Shown here in pieces: positions 45,458 to 53,798 of a DNA stretch of 64,000 bases. The stretch is taken from NCBI RefSeq assembly GCF_034424525.1, contig NZ_CP139979.1, positions 2,003,501 to 2,067,500 on the forward strand, given 5' to 3'. How positions within the stretch are numbered: the stretch's first letter is position 1; each line of letters opens with the position of its first letter. The stretch is from Sphingobium yanoikuyae (GTDB lineage Bacteria > Pseudomonadota > Alphaproteobacteria > Sphingomonadales > Sphingomonadaceae). The translations under genes were made by a program, and so were the position numbers. Under the pieces are notes generated by a model. The model had not been told where the DNA came from and did no database searches. It saw only the letters and a list, made by a program, of their open reading frames with translations.

Positions 45458-47838
45458 TCTGTCTGCTCCGGAACGGGTAGGGAAAGGTCAAAGGCGACGT
45501 CCGCGGCCGATCGGCCGGCGAACAGGCGGGGGGCGGCGATGTCGCGCCAGCCATCGCACCAATATTGCAGGCGGCGGCGCAGGATCGGGATGGCCAGTTG
45601 TCGCCGCTCGCCCGGTTCCAGATGGACCTTGGCAAAGGCGACCAGCGCCAGTTCGGGCTCGCGCCGATAGATCTGGATGACATCGCTGCCGGCGCGATCG
45701 GACTGGTTGTGCATCTGGGCACGGACGATGAGGCCACCGTCATGGCCGGCGACGATATCGACATCGTCCAGCGCGATGTCCGCATAGCCGAAACCGGCGC
45801 CCAGCGTGTGGCGCGGATCGGCCATGCCGCGATAGCCGATCCGCCGGCCCTCGTCATAGCGCAGGTCGCCCTTCTCGTCGGGCGTCAGGGCCAGGGCGGG
45901 ATAGTCGGCATCGGTGCGTGCGATCGAGACCGGCATGCGCCCGCCCGGCTCCCGGTCGCCGGCCAGAACCTGCGCGATCGCGGTGCCGAACGCCTCGCCG
46001 GGATACCAGGCGATCAGCAGCGCTGCCGCTTTCTCCTCCCAACTCGTGTCGAAGGCATGGCCGACATTGGCGACGATGATGGTGCGCGGATTGGCGGCGG
46101 TCACGGCATCGATCAGCGCCAGTTGATTGTCCGGCAGGCTGGTGTGGCTGCGGTCCTTGCTCTCGACGCTCGCGTCGGACGTTTCGCCGACCATCAGGAT
46201 GACGGCATCGGCCTGCTGCGCCAGTGCGACGGCACGGTCCAGCATCGCCTCGGGCGTGTCGGGGCGGCGTATGCCATACCATAGGCCGTGGACGCGGGCG
46301 GGCTGGTAGAGGAACTCGACCTCGATCGCATAGCTCTGCGCGGCCTTGAGGGATGCGCGGGCATCACGGGCATCGCCGCTCTTGAGCTTACCCATCACGT
46401 CCGACGAGGGAATGGCCTCGTCCAGCACCAGCAGGTCGACGCCATCGATACGCATCCGCACCGGCCCGGTGGCGCCCAGATGGAAGCTGTGATCGCCATC
46501 ATGCTCGGCCCGGAACAGCCCGCGCGCGACGATCCGGGCAGGGCGGTCGAGTGCGGCGATGTCGTCATGCACGCCGGCGAACCAGACCAGCGAGTTGGTG
46601 TCGCGCGTCTCGCTGTGGATCAGGCGGGCGTCGTCCGCCGGACCATCATAATAGTCGATCGTCATGCCATGGGCATAACCGTCGCCCAGATCGCGGGCAG
46701 GCGTGACCGGCATTGACGGCAGGCGCGGCTGAGGATCGACACCGGGTTCATAATCGACCCGCGCCTTGCCGGCATAGCGCGCCTGGATCGCCTCCAGCGG
46801 GCGCGCCGCATCCGGCGTCACGGCGATCTTGGCGAAGGTGCCACCCTGGTAACAGGGGGCGGCCGCATTGGGGCCGATGATGGCGATATGGCGGTCCCGA
46901 CCGGGCTCAAGCGGCAGGATCGCCTGTTCGTTGCGCAGCATCACGAAGCCAGCGGCTGCGGCCTCCACCAGCAGCGCCTGGGCATCTGCGCCCTGGATCG
47001 GAACATGCTTGTCACCCTTGAAGCGGCGGGCGGCGGTGGCGACCCGCGATGCGGCGTCCGTCACCCGCTGCCCGCTGATCAGCCCGTCGGCCAGCGCGGC
47101 GGCCGCCTTCGCGCCCAGGAAGCGGGCCGGCCCCGGCATTTCCAGATCCAGGCCGGCGGTCAGCGTTGCAACGGTCGAATGGGTGCCGAACCAGTCGCTC
47201 ATCATCACGCCGGGAAAGCGCCACTCGCTTTTGACGATGGTCGTGATGACATGATGATGCTCGGCGCACCATTGGCCGTTCAGCCGGTTATAGGCGGTCA
47301 GCATGCCGCCGACGCCGGCCTCGGCGCACAGTTCGAAGGGAAGGAGATAGATTTCGCGCAGCGTGCGTTCGCTCACCACCGCGTTCATCCGATCGCGATC
47401 GGTCTCGCTGTCGTTGCAGACCAGATGTTTGGCGACCGATGCGGTGCCGGTGCTTTGCAGGCCGCTGGCCCAGGCGGCACCCAACAGGCCGGCGAGCAGC
47501 GGCTCCTCCGAATAATATTCGAACGCCCGGCCGGCGAGCGGGCTGCGCGCCAGATTGACATTGGGGGCAAGGACCATGTCGACGCCCATGCGGATCGCCT
47601 CGCCACCGACCAGCGTGCCGACGCGCATGTTGAGGTCGATGTCCCAGCTGGCGCCCAGCGCGGTCGGGCAGGGGGTGAGCAGGGCAATGTCACGTTCGTC
47701 CACGCGTCCGCTGGCAATGCCCATCGGCCCGTCTGCCATCGCCAGCGACGGGATGCCCGCTTCAGCATAGCCGACCGTGGTCCACATGGTGGCGCCGGCA
47801 CTCATCGCCAGTTGCTGGTCGATCGTCAGGCCGGACAT
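45454..47838 (-). CDS. GH3 beta-glycosidase with PA14 insertion
   Basis: 794 residues. The N-terminal barrel has DGPMGIA, APNVNLARSPLAGRAFEYYSEEP, KHLVCNDSETDR and the nucleophile D215 in GVMMSDWFGTHS. The second domain follows (GFVMLRNEQAILPL), with a PA14-like insertion around 380-500 (GLFRAEHDGDHSFHLGATGPVRM). A fibronectin-like C-terminal domain ends the protein. There is no signal peptide, so it works in the cytoplasm on imported glycosides. Its place inside a ring-cleavage operon suggests it frees a phenolic aglycone from an O-glucoside. It overlaps the FMN reductase gene by 13 bases and the VOC gene by four. Confidence 0.9.
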   Translation of the reverse strand: MSGLTIDQQLAMSAGATMWTTVGYAEAGIPSLAMADGPMGIASGRVDERDIALLTPCPTALGASWDIDLNMRVGTLVGGEAIRMGVDMVLAPNVNLARSPLAGRAFEYYSEEPLLAGLLGAAWASGLQSTGTASVAKHLVCNDSETDRDRMNAVVSERTLREIYLLPFELCAEAGVGGMLTAYNRLNGQWCAEHHHVITTIVKSEWRFPGVMMSDWFGTHSTVATLTAGLDLEMPGPARFLGAKAAAALADGLISGQRVTDAASRVATAARRFKGDKHVPIQGADAQALLVEAAAAGFVMLRNEQAILPLEPGRDRHIAIIGPNAAAPCYQGGTFAKIAVTPDAARPLEAIQARYAGKARVDYEPGVDPQPRLPSMPVTPARDLGDGYAHGMTIDYYDGPADDARLIHSETRDTNSLVWFAGVHDDIAALDRPARIVARGLFRAEHDGDHSFHLGATGPVRMRIDGVDLLVLDEAIPSSDVMGKLKSGDARDARASLKAAQSYAIEVEFLYQPARVHGLWYGIRRPDTPEAMLDRAVALAQQADAVILMVGETSDASVESKDRSHTSLPDNQLALIDAVTAANPRTIIVANVGHAFDTSWEEKAAALLIAWYPGEAFGTAIAQVLAGDREPGGRMPVSIARTDADYPALALTPDEKGDLRYDEGRRIGYRGMADPRHTLGAGFGYADIALDDVDIVAGHDGGLIVRAQMHNQSDRAGSDVIQIYRREPELALVAFAKVHLEPGERRQLAIPILRRRLQYWCDGWRDIAAPRLFAGRSAADVAFDLSLPVPEQTE

Positions 47839-48428
47839 GCGGCACCCTCCATGGCGAAGTGCATGATCTGCCGCGCCTGTGCGCGGACCGCATTGGCGAC
47901 GCCTTCATCGCACAGCGTGCCGTCGGCATCGAAGGGGCGCTGCTCGACCGAGTTGACCGCGACCCCAACCGGCGTCGGCCAGCCGCGCATGGCATGGATG
48001 ACATCGCGCAGCGCCGACAGGGTGGTGCCGCAGGCCTGCCAGCCGGCCGCCGTGACGATCAGGCCGACCGGACGACCGTCGAAATAGACCCGGCTGTCGC
48101 CGCGCAGATCTTCCAGCAGGTCGATCGCATTCTTCACCAGCCCGGAATAGCCGCCATGATAGCCCGGACTGCCGATGACGATGCCATCGGCGGAACGGAT
48201 GGCATGGACCAGCGCGCGTTCCTCGGCCGTGCGGTCGGGATGCTCGGGATTGAAATGAGGCAGGCGGGCGAGGGCCGGGCCGTCGAACATCGTCGTCTCG
48301 GCGCCCAGATGCTCGCATTCCTTCAGGACCGCACGCACGATCCGTTCGCTGGAAGATGCCTGGCGGAACGTGCCGCCTAGGCCGACGATCCGCTTCGGGC
48401 GGGCGCCAAGATGACCGGACATGTCCAT
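47826..48428 (-). CDS. NAD(P)H-dependent FMN reductase
   Basis: 200 residues with a flavodoxin-like fold. KRIVGLGGTFRQASSSER matches the phosphate loop of the FMN_red family, and IVIGSPGYHGGYSGLVKNAIDLL is its second FMN motif. It would supply reduced flavin to a flavin-dependent monooxygenase. The luciferase-like gene directly upstream (55 bases) is the obvious partner, together forming a two-component monooxygenase. Overlap with the GH3 gene shows they share one transcript. Confidence 0.87.
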   Translation of the reverse strand: MDMSGHLGARPKRIVGLGGTFRQASSSERIVRAVLKECEHLGAETTMFDGPALARLPHFNPEHPDRTAEERALVHAIRSADGIVIGSPGYHGGYSGLVKNAIDLLEDLRGDSRVYFDGRPVGLIVTAAGWQACGTTLSALRDVIHAMRGWPTPVGVAVNSVEQRPFDADGTLCDEGVANAVRAQARQIMHFAMEGAACPA

Positions 48429-48483
48429 ACTCCTCGAAATGGCGCGGCCTTCTTGCGGGCCGCGCTCATCAGTGCATTGGGGT

Positions 48484-49596
48484 TCAGGCGTCGACCTTCG
48501 CCTTGAAGGCAGGCATGACCTTGTCTGACAGCAGGCGCAGCGTCTGGTTGCCCAGGCGCAGCCGCTCCTCGGTCAGCGGACCGGTGGTGGTGCCGCACAG
48601 GATGTTGCCGATGCCCAGTTCCTCATAGGGTTTGAGATGCTCGATGACGGTCTCGGGCGAGCCATGGAGGCACCATGTGCCGATCCAGTCCTCGGTCAGT
48701 GCATTGGGGGTGCGATCGGTCTTCTTGTTGGCCGAATCCGATTCCGCGCGGGCGTTGAAAGCGGCCTCGCGCTCGATCGCGTCCTGATAGGAGCGCAGGA
48801 TAATTTCCAGTTCCTCGCGCGCCTGCTCGTCGGTTTCGGCGACATGCACGACCTGATAGGTGTGGGTGGTCCAATCCAGCGCCCGGGCGATGGCTTCCTG
48901 CGAATGGCCGGCCTCGTCCAGCATCTGGCGATAGACGCCGAAATATTTGGCGACATGCTTCATCGGTTCGGTGCCGCCGATCTGCGGCGGGGTGAAGGCG
49001 GGAATGAAGGCGGGCCAGGCATTTTCGGCTGCCCGGCGGGCGCTCGTTTCCTTCATCGCGACCGGCATCAGCCGGGCGTGGCCGGACGAATATTGCGCCG
49101 GCGCGATCCGCTGCAGCACGCGGCCCTTGTGCGGACCATTGTCGATCTCGACCGCCGGGTCTTCCATCTGCTTGGCCCAGAGCTGCTCGGCGATGGCGAG
49201 GTTCGCCTCGGAGATGGCGCCGGCTTCCTTGTAGTTGACGCCGAAGCCGATCATTTCCTCGGGCGTGGTGCCGCTGCCCACGCCGACCAGCAGCTTGCCG
49301 TCGGTCAGCTGGTCCAGGATATTGATGCGCTCGACAAAGCGGACCGGGTGATGGAGCGGGACCGAAACGACGGAAAAGCCGAAATGCATCTGCGGCAGCT
49401 TCGCCGCCAGATAGGAGGCGAACATGAAGCTGTCGGACGCGACCGGCATGTAACCGTTGAAATGATGGTCGGGCAGGAAGATCGCATCGAAGCCCAGATC
49501 GGCCGCCTGGGTTGCGTGCGCGGTCAGGTCGTGGATCAGTTTGCGATCCTCGTCGGGCGCCATCGAACGAGCGTTCAGAAACACAGAAAAGCGCAT
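48484..49596 (-). CDS. LLM-class flavin-dependent monooxygenase
   Basis: 370 residues from ATG 49596, preceded by GGAGGGG; the longer frame to 49689 would run into the operator. It has the luciferase-like TIM barrel: MRFSVFLNARS, LGFDAIFLPDHHF, ASYLAAKLPQMHFGFSVVSVPLHHPVRFVE (family block), DGKLLVGVGSGTTPEEM. With the FMN reductase it would hydroxylate or oxidatively cleave the aromatic aglycone. It is the first gene of the seven-gene operon (48484 back to 41621) and divergent from a TetR gene. The shared operator lies between them. Confidence 0.87.
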   Translation of the reverse strand: MRFSVFLNARSMAPDEDRKLIHDLTAHATQAADLGFDAIFLPDHHFNGYMPVASDSFMFASYLAAKLPQMHFGFSVVSVPLHHPVRFVERINILDQLTDGKLLVGVGSGTTPEEMIGFGVNYKEAGAISEANLAIAEQLWAKQMEDPAVEIDNGPHKGRVLQRIAPAQYSSGHARLMPVAMKETSARRAAENAWPAFIPAFTPPQIGGTEPMKHVAKYFGVYRQMLDEAGHSQEAIARALDWTTHTYQVVHVAETDEQAREELEIILRSYQDAIEREAAFNARAESDSANKKTDRTPNALTEDWIGTWCLHGSPETVIEHLKPYEELGIGNILCGTTTGPLTEERLRLGNQTLRLLSDKVMPAFKAKVDA

Positions 49597-49681
49597 TTTT
49601 CCCCTCCATGGCTGCCCTTTGGGCGCGCATATGACGACTTGTTTACATTGGCGGCCAAAGCCGTCAGAATGAATCTCAATT

Positions 49682-49696
49682 AGAACCAATGTTCTT
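49682..49696. promoter_or_regulatory. Regulon operator, site 1
   Basis: TTAGAAC-CAAT-GTTCTTA: AGAAC (49682-49686) and GTTCT (49691-49695) are exact complements four bases apart. It lies 19 bases before the TetR gene and 85 bases before the monooxygenase gene. Closely related repeats occur at 53685, 54921, 55017 and 56603. Confidence 0.75.
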
Positions 49697-49714
49697 ATTA
49701 TCGATAGGGTCTTT

Positions 49715-50398
49715 ATGTCTTCAGTGTCAACCGAGAAATCGAAGGATGATTCTATTTCTGGTTCGGGGGAGGCCAGTCGCGTGCCTCAGCAGGGCCGCAG
49801 CCGGGCCTCTTACGAGCGCATGCTGGCGGCCGCCGAGAAGCTGATGGTGAAGCGCGGCAATGACGATTTCACGCTCACCGAAGTGGCCAAGGCCGGCAAG
49901 GTGTCGATCGGCTCCATCTATCTGCGCTTCGACAGCAAGGATGACCTGATCCGCGCGGTCCATGGCCGCGTCCTCGGCCGGATCGGCGAGGAACAGGATA
50001 ACATGATGCAGGCGATCGGCGACAAGGCGACCAGCCTCGACGATTTTGCGCGTCTGTTCGTGGAGGCCTATGCCGAACTGCTCAAGAGCTACAGCCCGGT
50101 GCTGCGCCCGATCATGTTCCGCGCCATCTATGACGAGACGATCTCGTCGCTCGGACGGACCTCGGCGGAAAAGCTGACGCAGGAGGCGGAGGCGCAGATG
50201 ATGCGCTATGCATCCGAGTTCGGCCGGCCCGATCATGCCCGGCTGGTCGGCAATGCCTTTCGCATGATCTATTATACGCTCGCCCGTTTCCTTGGCCTCG
50301 GCTCCTCGCCGGAAGCGGCCAATCAGGGCAATTGGGAGGAACTGAAGGAAGATCTCGCGATCATGTGCGCGGCCTTCCTGCGCGCGACGGGCAAATAG
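49715..50398 (+). CDS. TetR-family regulator of the glycoside/aromatic regulon
   Basis: 227 residues. After a polar 30-residue leader comes the HTH (YERMLAAAEKLMVKRGNDDF, then TEVAKAGKVSIGSIYLRFDSKDDL), followed by an all-helical ligand domain. It is divergent from the seven-gene aromatic operon and convergent, 12 bases away, with the deglycosidase operon. An AGAAC-N4-GTTCT palindrome lies just upstream, and four more copies precede other local transcription units, so it is the best candidate for the local repressor. The inducer is presumably the glycoside or a keto-derivative; that is inference. Confidence 0.87.
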   Translation: MSSVSTEKSKDDSISGSGEASRVPQQGRSRASYERMLAAAEKLMVKRGNDDFTLTEVAKAGKVSIGSIYLRFDSKDDLIRAVHGRVLGRIGEEQDNMMQAIGDKATSLDDFARLFVEAYAELLKSYSPVLRPIMFRAIYDETISSLGRTSAEKLTQEAEAQMMRYASEFGRPDHARLVGNAFRMIYYTLARFLGLGSSPEAANQGNWEELKEDLAIMCAAFLRATGK

Positions 50399-50410
50399 GC
50401 GCCCGCCACC

Positions 50411-50923
50411 TCAGGCGTCGGGGTTGGCGAGCCGCAGCCCCGCGCCATAGAAGCGGACGATGCCGGGGCCATCCGCCTGCACGCACAGCTGGAAACCGAA
50501 GCGGGTGGTGATCGCCGGACTGATCGGCAGGTCGGTGCGCAGTCGGTTGCACGCCGGATAATAATGCCGCCATAGCTCGGGCGGATCGAACGGCTCGGGT
50601 GTGCCGACGAGTGGCTGGTTGGGCGCGCACAGATGCTGGCGCTCCATCCCGCCATGATGGACGCAGACCCAACTGAGGATCGCGCCTTCTTCGGCCTCCC
50701 ACAGCAGCGACACCTGATCGATCAGGCTGCCGGCAGGAAGCTGGAAGGGGAAATGGAACCAGATCTTGCGGTCCGGTCGGATGCGGAAGCTCGACGAGAA
50801 GCCGCGATGGGAGCCGCGCCCCTGCGACCAGGGCTGGTCATCCACGACATCGATCCAGTCGGCGCCGCTTTCCTGCAATTGCACGGCGGCCGGGGCCAGC
50901 CATAGTTCCTGGGGCAAGCTCAT
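50411..50923 (-). CDS. Conserved-looking protein of unknown function in the deglycosidase operon
   Basis: 170 residues, family not recognised. It is rich in tryptophan and aromatic residues (ELWLAP, ADWIDVVDDQPWSQGRG, KIWFHFPFQLP, WEAEEGAILSWVCVHHGG), suggesting a beta-sandwich. Histidine and cysteine pairs are present but no known catalytic motif. There is no signal peptide or membrane segment. It is the fourth gene after MFS, deglycosidase alpha and beta, 69 bases behind beta. A lectin-like or accessory role in glycoside recognition is possible, without direct evidence. Unlikely to be a chance frame given its position and composition. Confidence 0.6.
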   Translation of the reverse strand: MSLPQELWLAPAAVQLQESGADWIDVVDDQPWSQGRGSHRGFSSSFRIRPDRKIWFHFPFQLPAGSLIDQVSLLWEAEEGAILSWVCVHHGGMERQHLCAPNQPLVGTPEPFDPPELWRHYYPACNRLRTDLPISPAITTRFGFQLCVQADGPGIVRFYGAGLRLANPDA

Positions 50924-50992
50924 GCCGCTTCCTTTTCAGGGATGGGGGTGTTCCGGCATGGCGGCGTGGTTCGCCGCCATGCCGGTCCCCCG

Positions 50993-51385
50993 TCAGGCTG
51001 CGAGTTGCAGCTCGCGCCCGGTCTTCGTTGTGGGAACGAAGGGCAGATAGGATACGCGCATGCGCACAGCGATATCGACCTTGTGCGCGCCGGGCGTCAG
51101 CCCGCCCGGACGCAGCACCGTCACGGTCGCCTTCTCGCCGAAATTCCAGCGATCGTCATAGACCGTCTCCATCTCGTCCAGCGTCCAGCTGCGGCCGCGG
51201 ACGGAGAAGCGGACATCCTCGCGCGCCACTGGCTCCCCGTCGATGGTCAGGCCAATGTCCTCGATCATCGAGAGGCCAAGGCCCCGATAATAGGGCAGGC
51301 GGGCGAGCAGCGAGAAGCCGATCGTCTCGCCATTGTCGACGACGTTCGCAAAGCCTTCGTCGCACAGCATCATCTTGTCGAACAT
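50993..51385 (-). CDS. C-glycoside deglycosidase beta subunit (DUF6379/CGDB family)
   Basis: 130 residues, all-beta in character. It opens MFDKMMLCDEGFANVVDNGE and continues with LPYYRGLGLSMIEDIGLTID, REDVRFSVRGRSWTLDEM and VDIAVRMRVSYLPF, which I recognise as the DUF6379 domain. That domain is known as the beta subunit of bacterial C-deglycosidases (DgpC, CarB, DfgB type), which supports the active site of the TIM-barrel alpha subunit. The alpha gene lies 12 bases upstream, the expected pair. No signal peptide, so it acts in the cytoplasm. The exact substrate cannot be read from sequence. Confidence 0.8.
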   Translation of the reverse strand: MFDKMMLCDEGFANVVDNGETIGFSLLARLPYYRGLGLSMIEDIGLTIDGEPVAREDVRFSVRGRSWTLDEMETVYDDRWNFGEKATVTVLRPGGLTPGAHKVDIAVRMRVSYLPFVPTTKTGRELQLAA

Positions 51386-51397
51386 GGGTGCGGCTCC

Positions 51398-52408
51398 TTA
51401 GGCGGCGAGGGCAGAGGGGGTGGGTTCGCCGATCAGCGACTTGAGCATTTCCTGCTGGCGGCGAACCTGCTCGACGGAATCGACCTCATGGGCATCCTCG
51501 ATCCAGCGATTGCCCTCATATTCCGAGCAGATATAGCCCTTGTAGCCGCCCTGCTTGAGCACCCTGACGATCTCGTCATAGGGGATGGAAGGCTCGACCA
51601 GATTTTCGTCCATCTGGTAGAATTTGCCATGGACGTTGTGGATGCGGTGCATGAAGTCGAGCATCCGCTTGGGTTCATAGGCGGCATTGTGGCGCAGCGT
51701 TTCCGCCATGCCCAGCGCCGGCCCTTCGCCGCCCATCTCGCGCACGTTCAGGATCACATATTCGGACAGGACACGGTCCTCATAGGCGGTCTCGATATAA
51801 TCGGCGATCTTCTGCGGCACGCCGTTGCGGATGAAGCGCTCCTTCCAGACCGGCGGGAACTTGAACAGGAACATGCCCATGTCGGGCAGGAAGCCCAGCG
51901 CGTCCGACCCCGATTTCTCGAAGGCTTCGGCATGGCGGATGATCCAGGGATGGTCGAAATGCAGCGGGGCATGCACTTCGATCAGGATCTTGATGTTCTT
52001 TTCCTCGGCATAGGGCGCTGCGGCAACCAGCACTTCGGGGGCGATCGAAACGAGCGCGCGGATATATTTCATGCCCAGCCGCGCGCCGAAGTCGATATCC
52101 TTCTTCACGCTGGCGACCTGCTCCTCGAAGGGCATCATGCGACCCTTGTAGCGCTTGTAATCGAGCATGAAGTCGTGGCTGACGGCGGTGGCGTCATATT
52201 TTTTGATGAGCGCATGCCACTCGTCGATCTTTGCCTCATCGACGCTGGCTTCGGGCCAGCCCCAGAAGGTCTGCTCGCCGATGATCTCGATGCCCAGTGC
52301 GCCCATGTTGGCACAGGTCTTGAAGCAATCCTCCAGGCTCATCTTCCCTTGGAAGGTCTCGTGCTGGAAACTGTAGAGGCTCACGCCCCGCTTGATGTCG
52401 CTTGTCAT
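51398..52408 (-). CDS. C-glycoside deglycosidase alpha subunit (sugar isomerase-like TIM barrel)
   Basis: 336 residues of the xylose isomerase-like TIM-barrel superfamily. It starts with RGVSLYSFQHETFQGKMSLEDC. Metal-binding residues of the family are in place: E144 and H146 in ILIEVHAPLH, D176 in FLPDMGMFLF, H260 in NVHGKFYQMDEN, and E296/E298 in CSEYEGNRW. Length and motifs fit the alpha subunits DgpB/CarC/DfgA, which break the C-C bond between a 3-keto sugar and an aromatic ring using Mn2+. It is paired with the CGDB gene and with an MFS gene three bases upstream. A plain sugar epimerase is the alternative; the beta partner argues against it. Confidence 0.8.
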   Translation of the reverse strand: MTSDIKRGVSLYSFQHETFQGKMSLEDCFKTCANMGALGIEIIGEQTFWGWPEASVDEAKIDEWHALIKKYDATAVSHDFMLDYKRYKGRMMPFEEQVASVKKDIDFGARLGMKYIRALVSIAPEVLVAAAPYAEEKNIKILIEVHAPLHFDHPWIIRHAEAFEKSGSDALGFLPDMGMFLFKFPPVWKERFIRNGVPQKIADYIETAYEDRVLSEYVILNVREMGGEGPALGMAETLRHNAAYEPKRMLDFMHRIHNVHGKFYQMDENLVEPSIPYDEIVRVLKQGGYKGYICSEYEGNRWIEDAHEVDSVEQVRRQQEMLKSLIGEPTPSALAA

Positions 52409-52411
52409 ATA

Positions 52412-53638
52412 TTACTCCGCAGGAGCGATGGTGGGGGTCGGGGTGCGCGGCGCGCGGACCAGACCGATCACGATGGCGGCGATGACGCCTACCAGACCCG
52501 CTGCAAGGAACGCGCCCTGCATGGTTCCGACGAGGTTTTCGGCCTGATGCACTGCCCAGGGGCTGGAGAATTGGCCGAAGAAGAAACAGGCGGTCCACAC
52601 GCCCATGCCGCGGCCGCGATGCTCGAACGGCAGCTTGCTCTGCGCCCAGGAAATGATGGTGGGCACCGCCATGCCGGCACCGGTCTGCTGGACGATCAGC
52701 GCTGCGACCAGCCAGCGCCAGTCGGGCGCCAGACCGATGCCGGCGAGGCCGATGCCGAGCAGGCCGAAGAAGGTGGCGAGCTGCACGGTCTGCGGGCGAT
52801 TGCCCATCAGGCGGAAGATCAGCGCCCCCAGCATCACGAACAGGCTGGGAATGGCGGTCAACTGGCCGATCCGCGCCGGGTCCATCACCCCAACCTCGCG
52901 CCAGGCGAGCGAGCCGCTGATGATGAAGACATAATAGAGGGCCGACGCGACCAGCGTCACGCCACCGATCAGCGCGACCGATGCGGTCGGGAAGGGCGTG
53001 CGCGGGGCCTTCTCGCCCTGGGCGATGTCGGCGATGGTGGCGCCGTCGGCGCGGCGTGGCTCGAATAGCCAGAGCAGCATCGCGATGAAGATCGGGAAGG
53101 CGACGGCATAGACCATGAAGATGCCGTTCCAGCGCACCGACGAGGCTGCGCCCGACAGCAGGATCACGCCCGATGCGAAGAAGGGGCCGCAAATGCCCTG
53201 CAGGAACAGCCAGTCCTTGCGCCCGCGATCGTCCCAATAGTCGGCGATCAGCGTGTTGACGATGGTCAGGATGGCCGCTTCCGCCACCCCCAGCAACAGC
53301 CGGCAGGCGATCAGCGCGTTCAGGCTGTCGAGAAAGAAGGGGGCGGTGCCAACGATGCCATAGAGCAGGGTGGCGCCGATCAGCAGGGGGCGGCGACCGA
53401 AACGGTCGACGAAGAAACCGGCGAAGGGCGCGATCAGCGCGATCGTCAGGCCCGGCGCCGACACCATCATCGGCACTTTCCAGCGCGCGTCGGGATCGGT
53501 GGCAAAATGATCGATGATCGCCGGGATGGCCGGGAACATCGACACGATCGCGAAGATCGGCAGAAATCCGGCGACGACGATGGTGATGCCCTGGGGGACC
53601 AGCGACAGGCGCCGGAAAAAATCTAAGACGGAACGCAC
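52412..53638 (-). CDS. MFS transporter, likely glycoside or keto-glycoside importer
   Basis: 408 residues from GTG 53638; the open frame reaches back to 53725, but that would place the operator at 53685 inside the gene. AGAGGAG and GAGG lie just upstream of the GTG. Twelve membrane segments, with FVDRFGRRPLLIGA as the MFS loop-2/3 motif and WAQSKLPFEHRGRGMG in the second half. It is first in the operon with the deglycosidase subunits, so it probably brings the oxidised or intact glycoside across the inner membrane. Direction and substrate are inferred. Confidence 0.83.
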   Translation of the reverse strand: MRSVLDFFRRLSLVPQGITIVVAGFLPIFAIVSMFPAIPAIIDHFATDPDARWKVPMMVSAPGLTIALIAPFAGFFVDRFGRRPLLIGATLLYGIVGTAPFFLDSLNALIACRLLLGVAEAAILTIVNTLIADYWDDRGRKDWLFLQGICGPFFASGVILLSGAASSVRWNGIFMVYAVAFPIFIAMLLWLFEPRRADGATIADIAQGEKAPRTPFPTASVALIGGVTLVASALYYVFIISGSLAWREVGVMDPARIGQLTAIPSLFVMLGALIFRLMGNRPQTVQLATFFGLLGIGLAGIGLAPDWRWLVAALIVQQTGAGMAVPTIISWAQSKLPFEHRGRGMGVWTACFFFGQFSSPWAVHQAENLVGTMQGAFLAAGLVGVIAAIVIGLVRAPRTPTPTIAPAE

Positions 53639-53684
53639 CGACCTCAGGCTCCTCTGATCGGGCGACTCATGGCCGCCTCTAATT

Positions 53685-53698
53685 AGAACTAGTATTCG
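53685..53698. promoter_or_regulatory. Regulon operator, site 2
   Basis: TTAGAAC-TAGT-ATTCG: the left half is perfect and the right half is degenerate by one base. It lies 46 bases upstream of the GTG of the MFS/deglycosidase operon. Confidence 0.6.
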
Positions 53699-53798
53699 TC
53701 TATTGGTTGTGGCGGGGCCTGTCAATCCGCCGTCGGGCGCCCGGCAATACGCAATGCTCCGTAGCCCGGCGACCGCTGAAGCCGCCGGGCATAAGGCT

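Noticed and set aside
50942..53068. Plus-strand open frame of 708 codons
   Set aside because: It is antisense to the deglycosidase subunit and MFS genes, has no recognisable domain and a histidine/arginine/aspartate-rich composition typical of GC-rich antisense frames.
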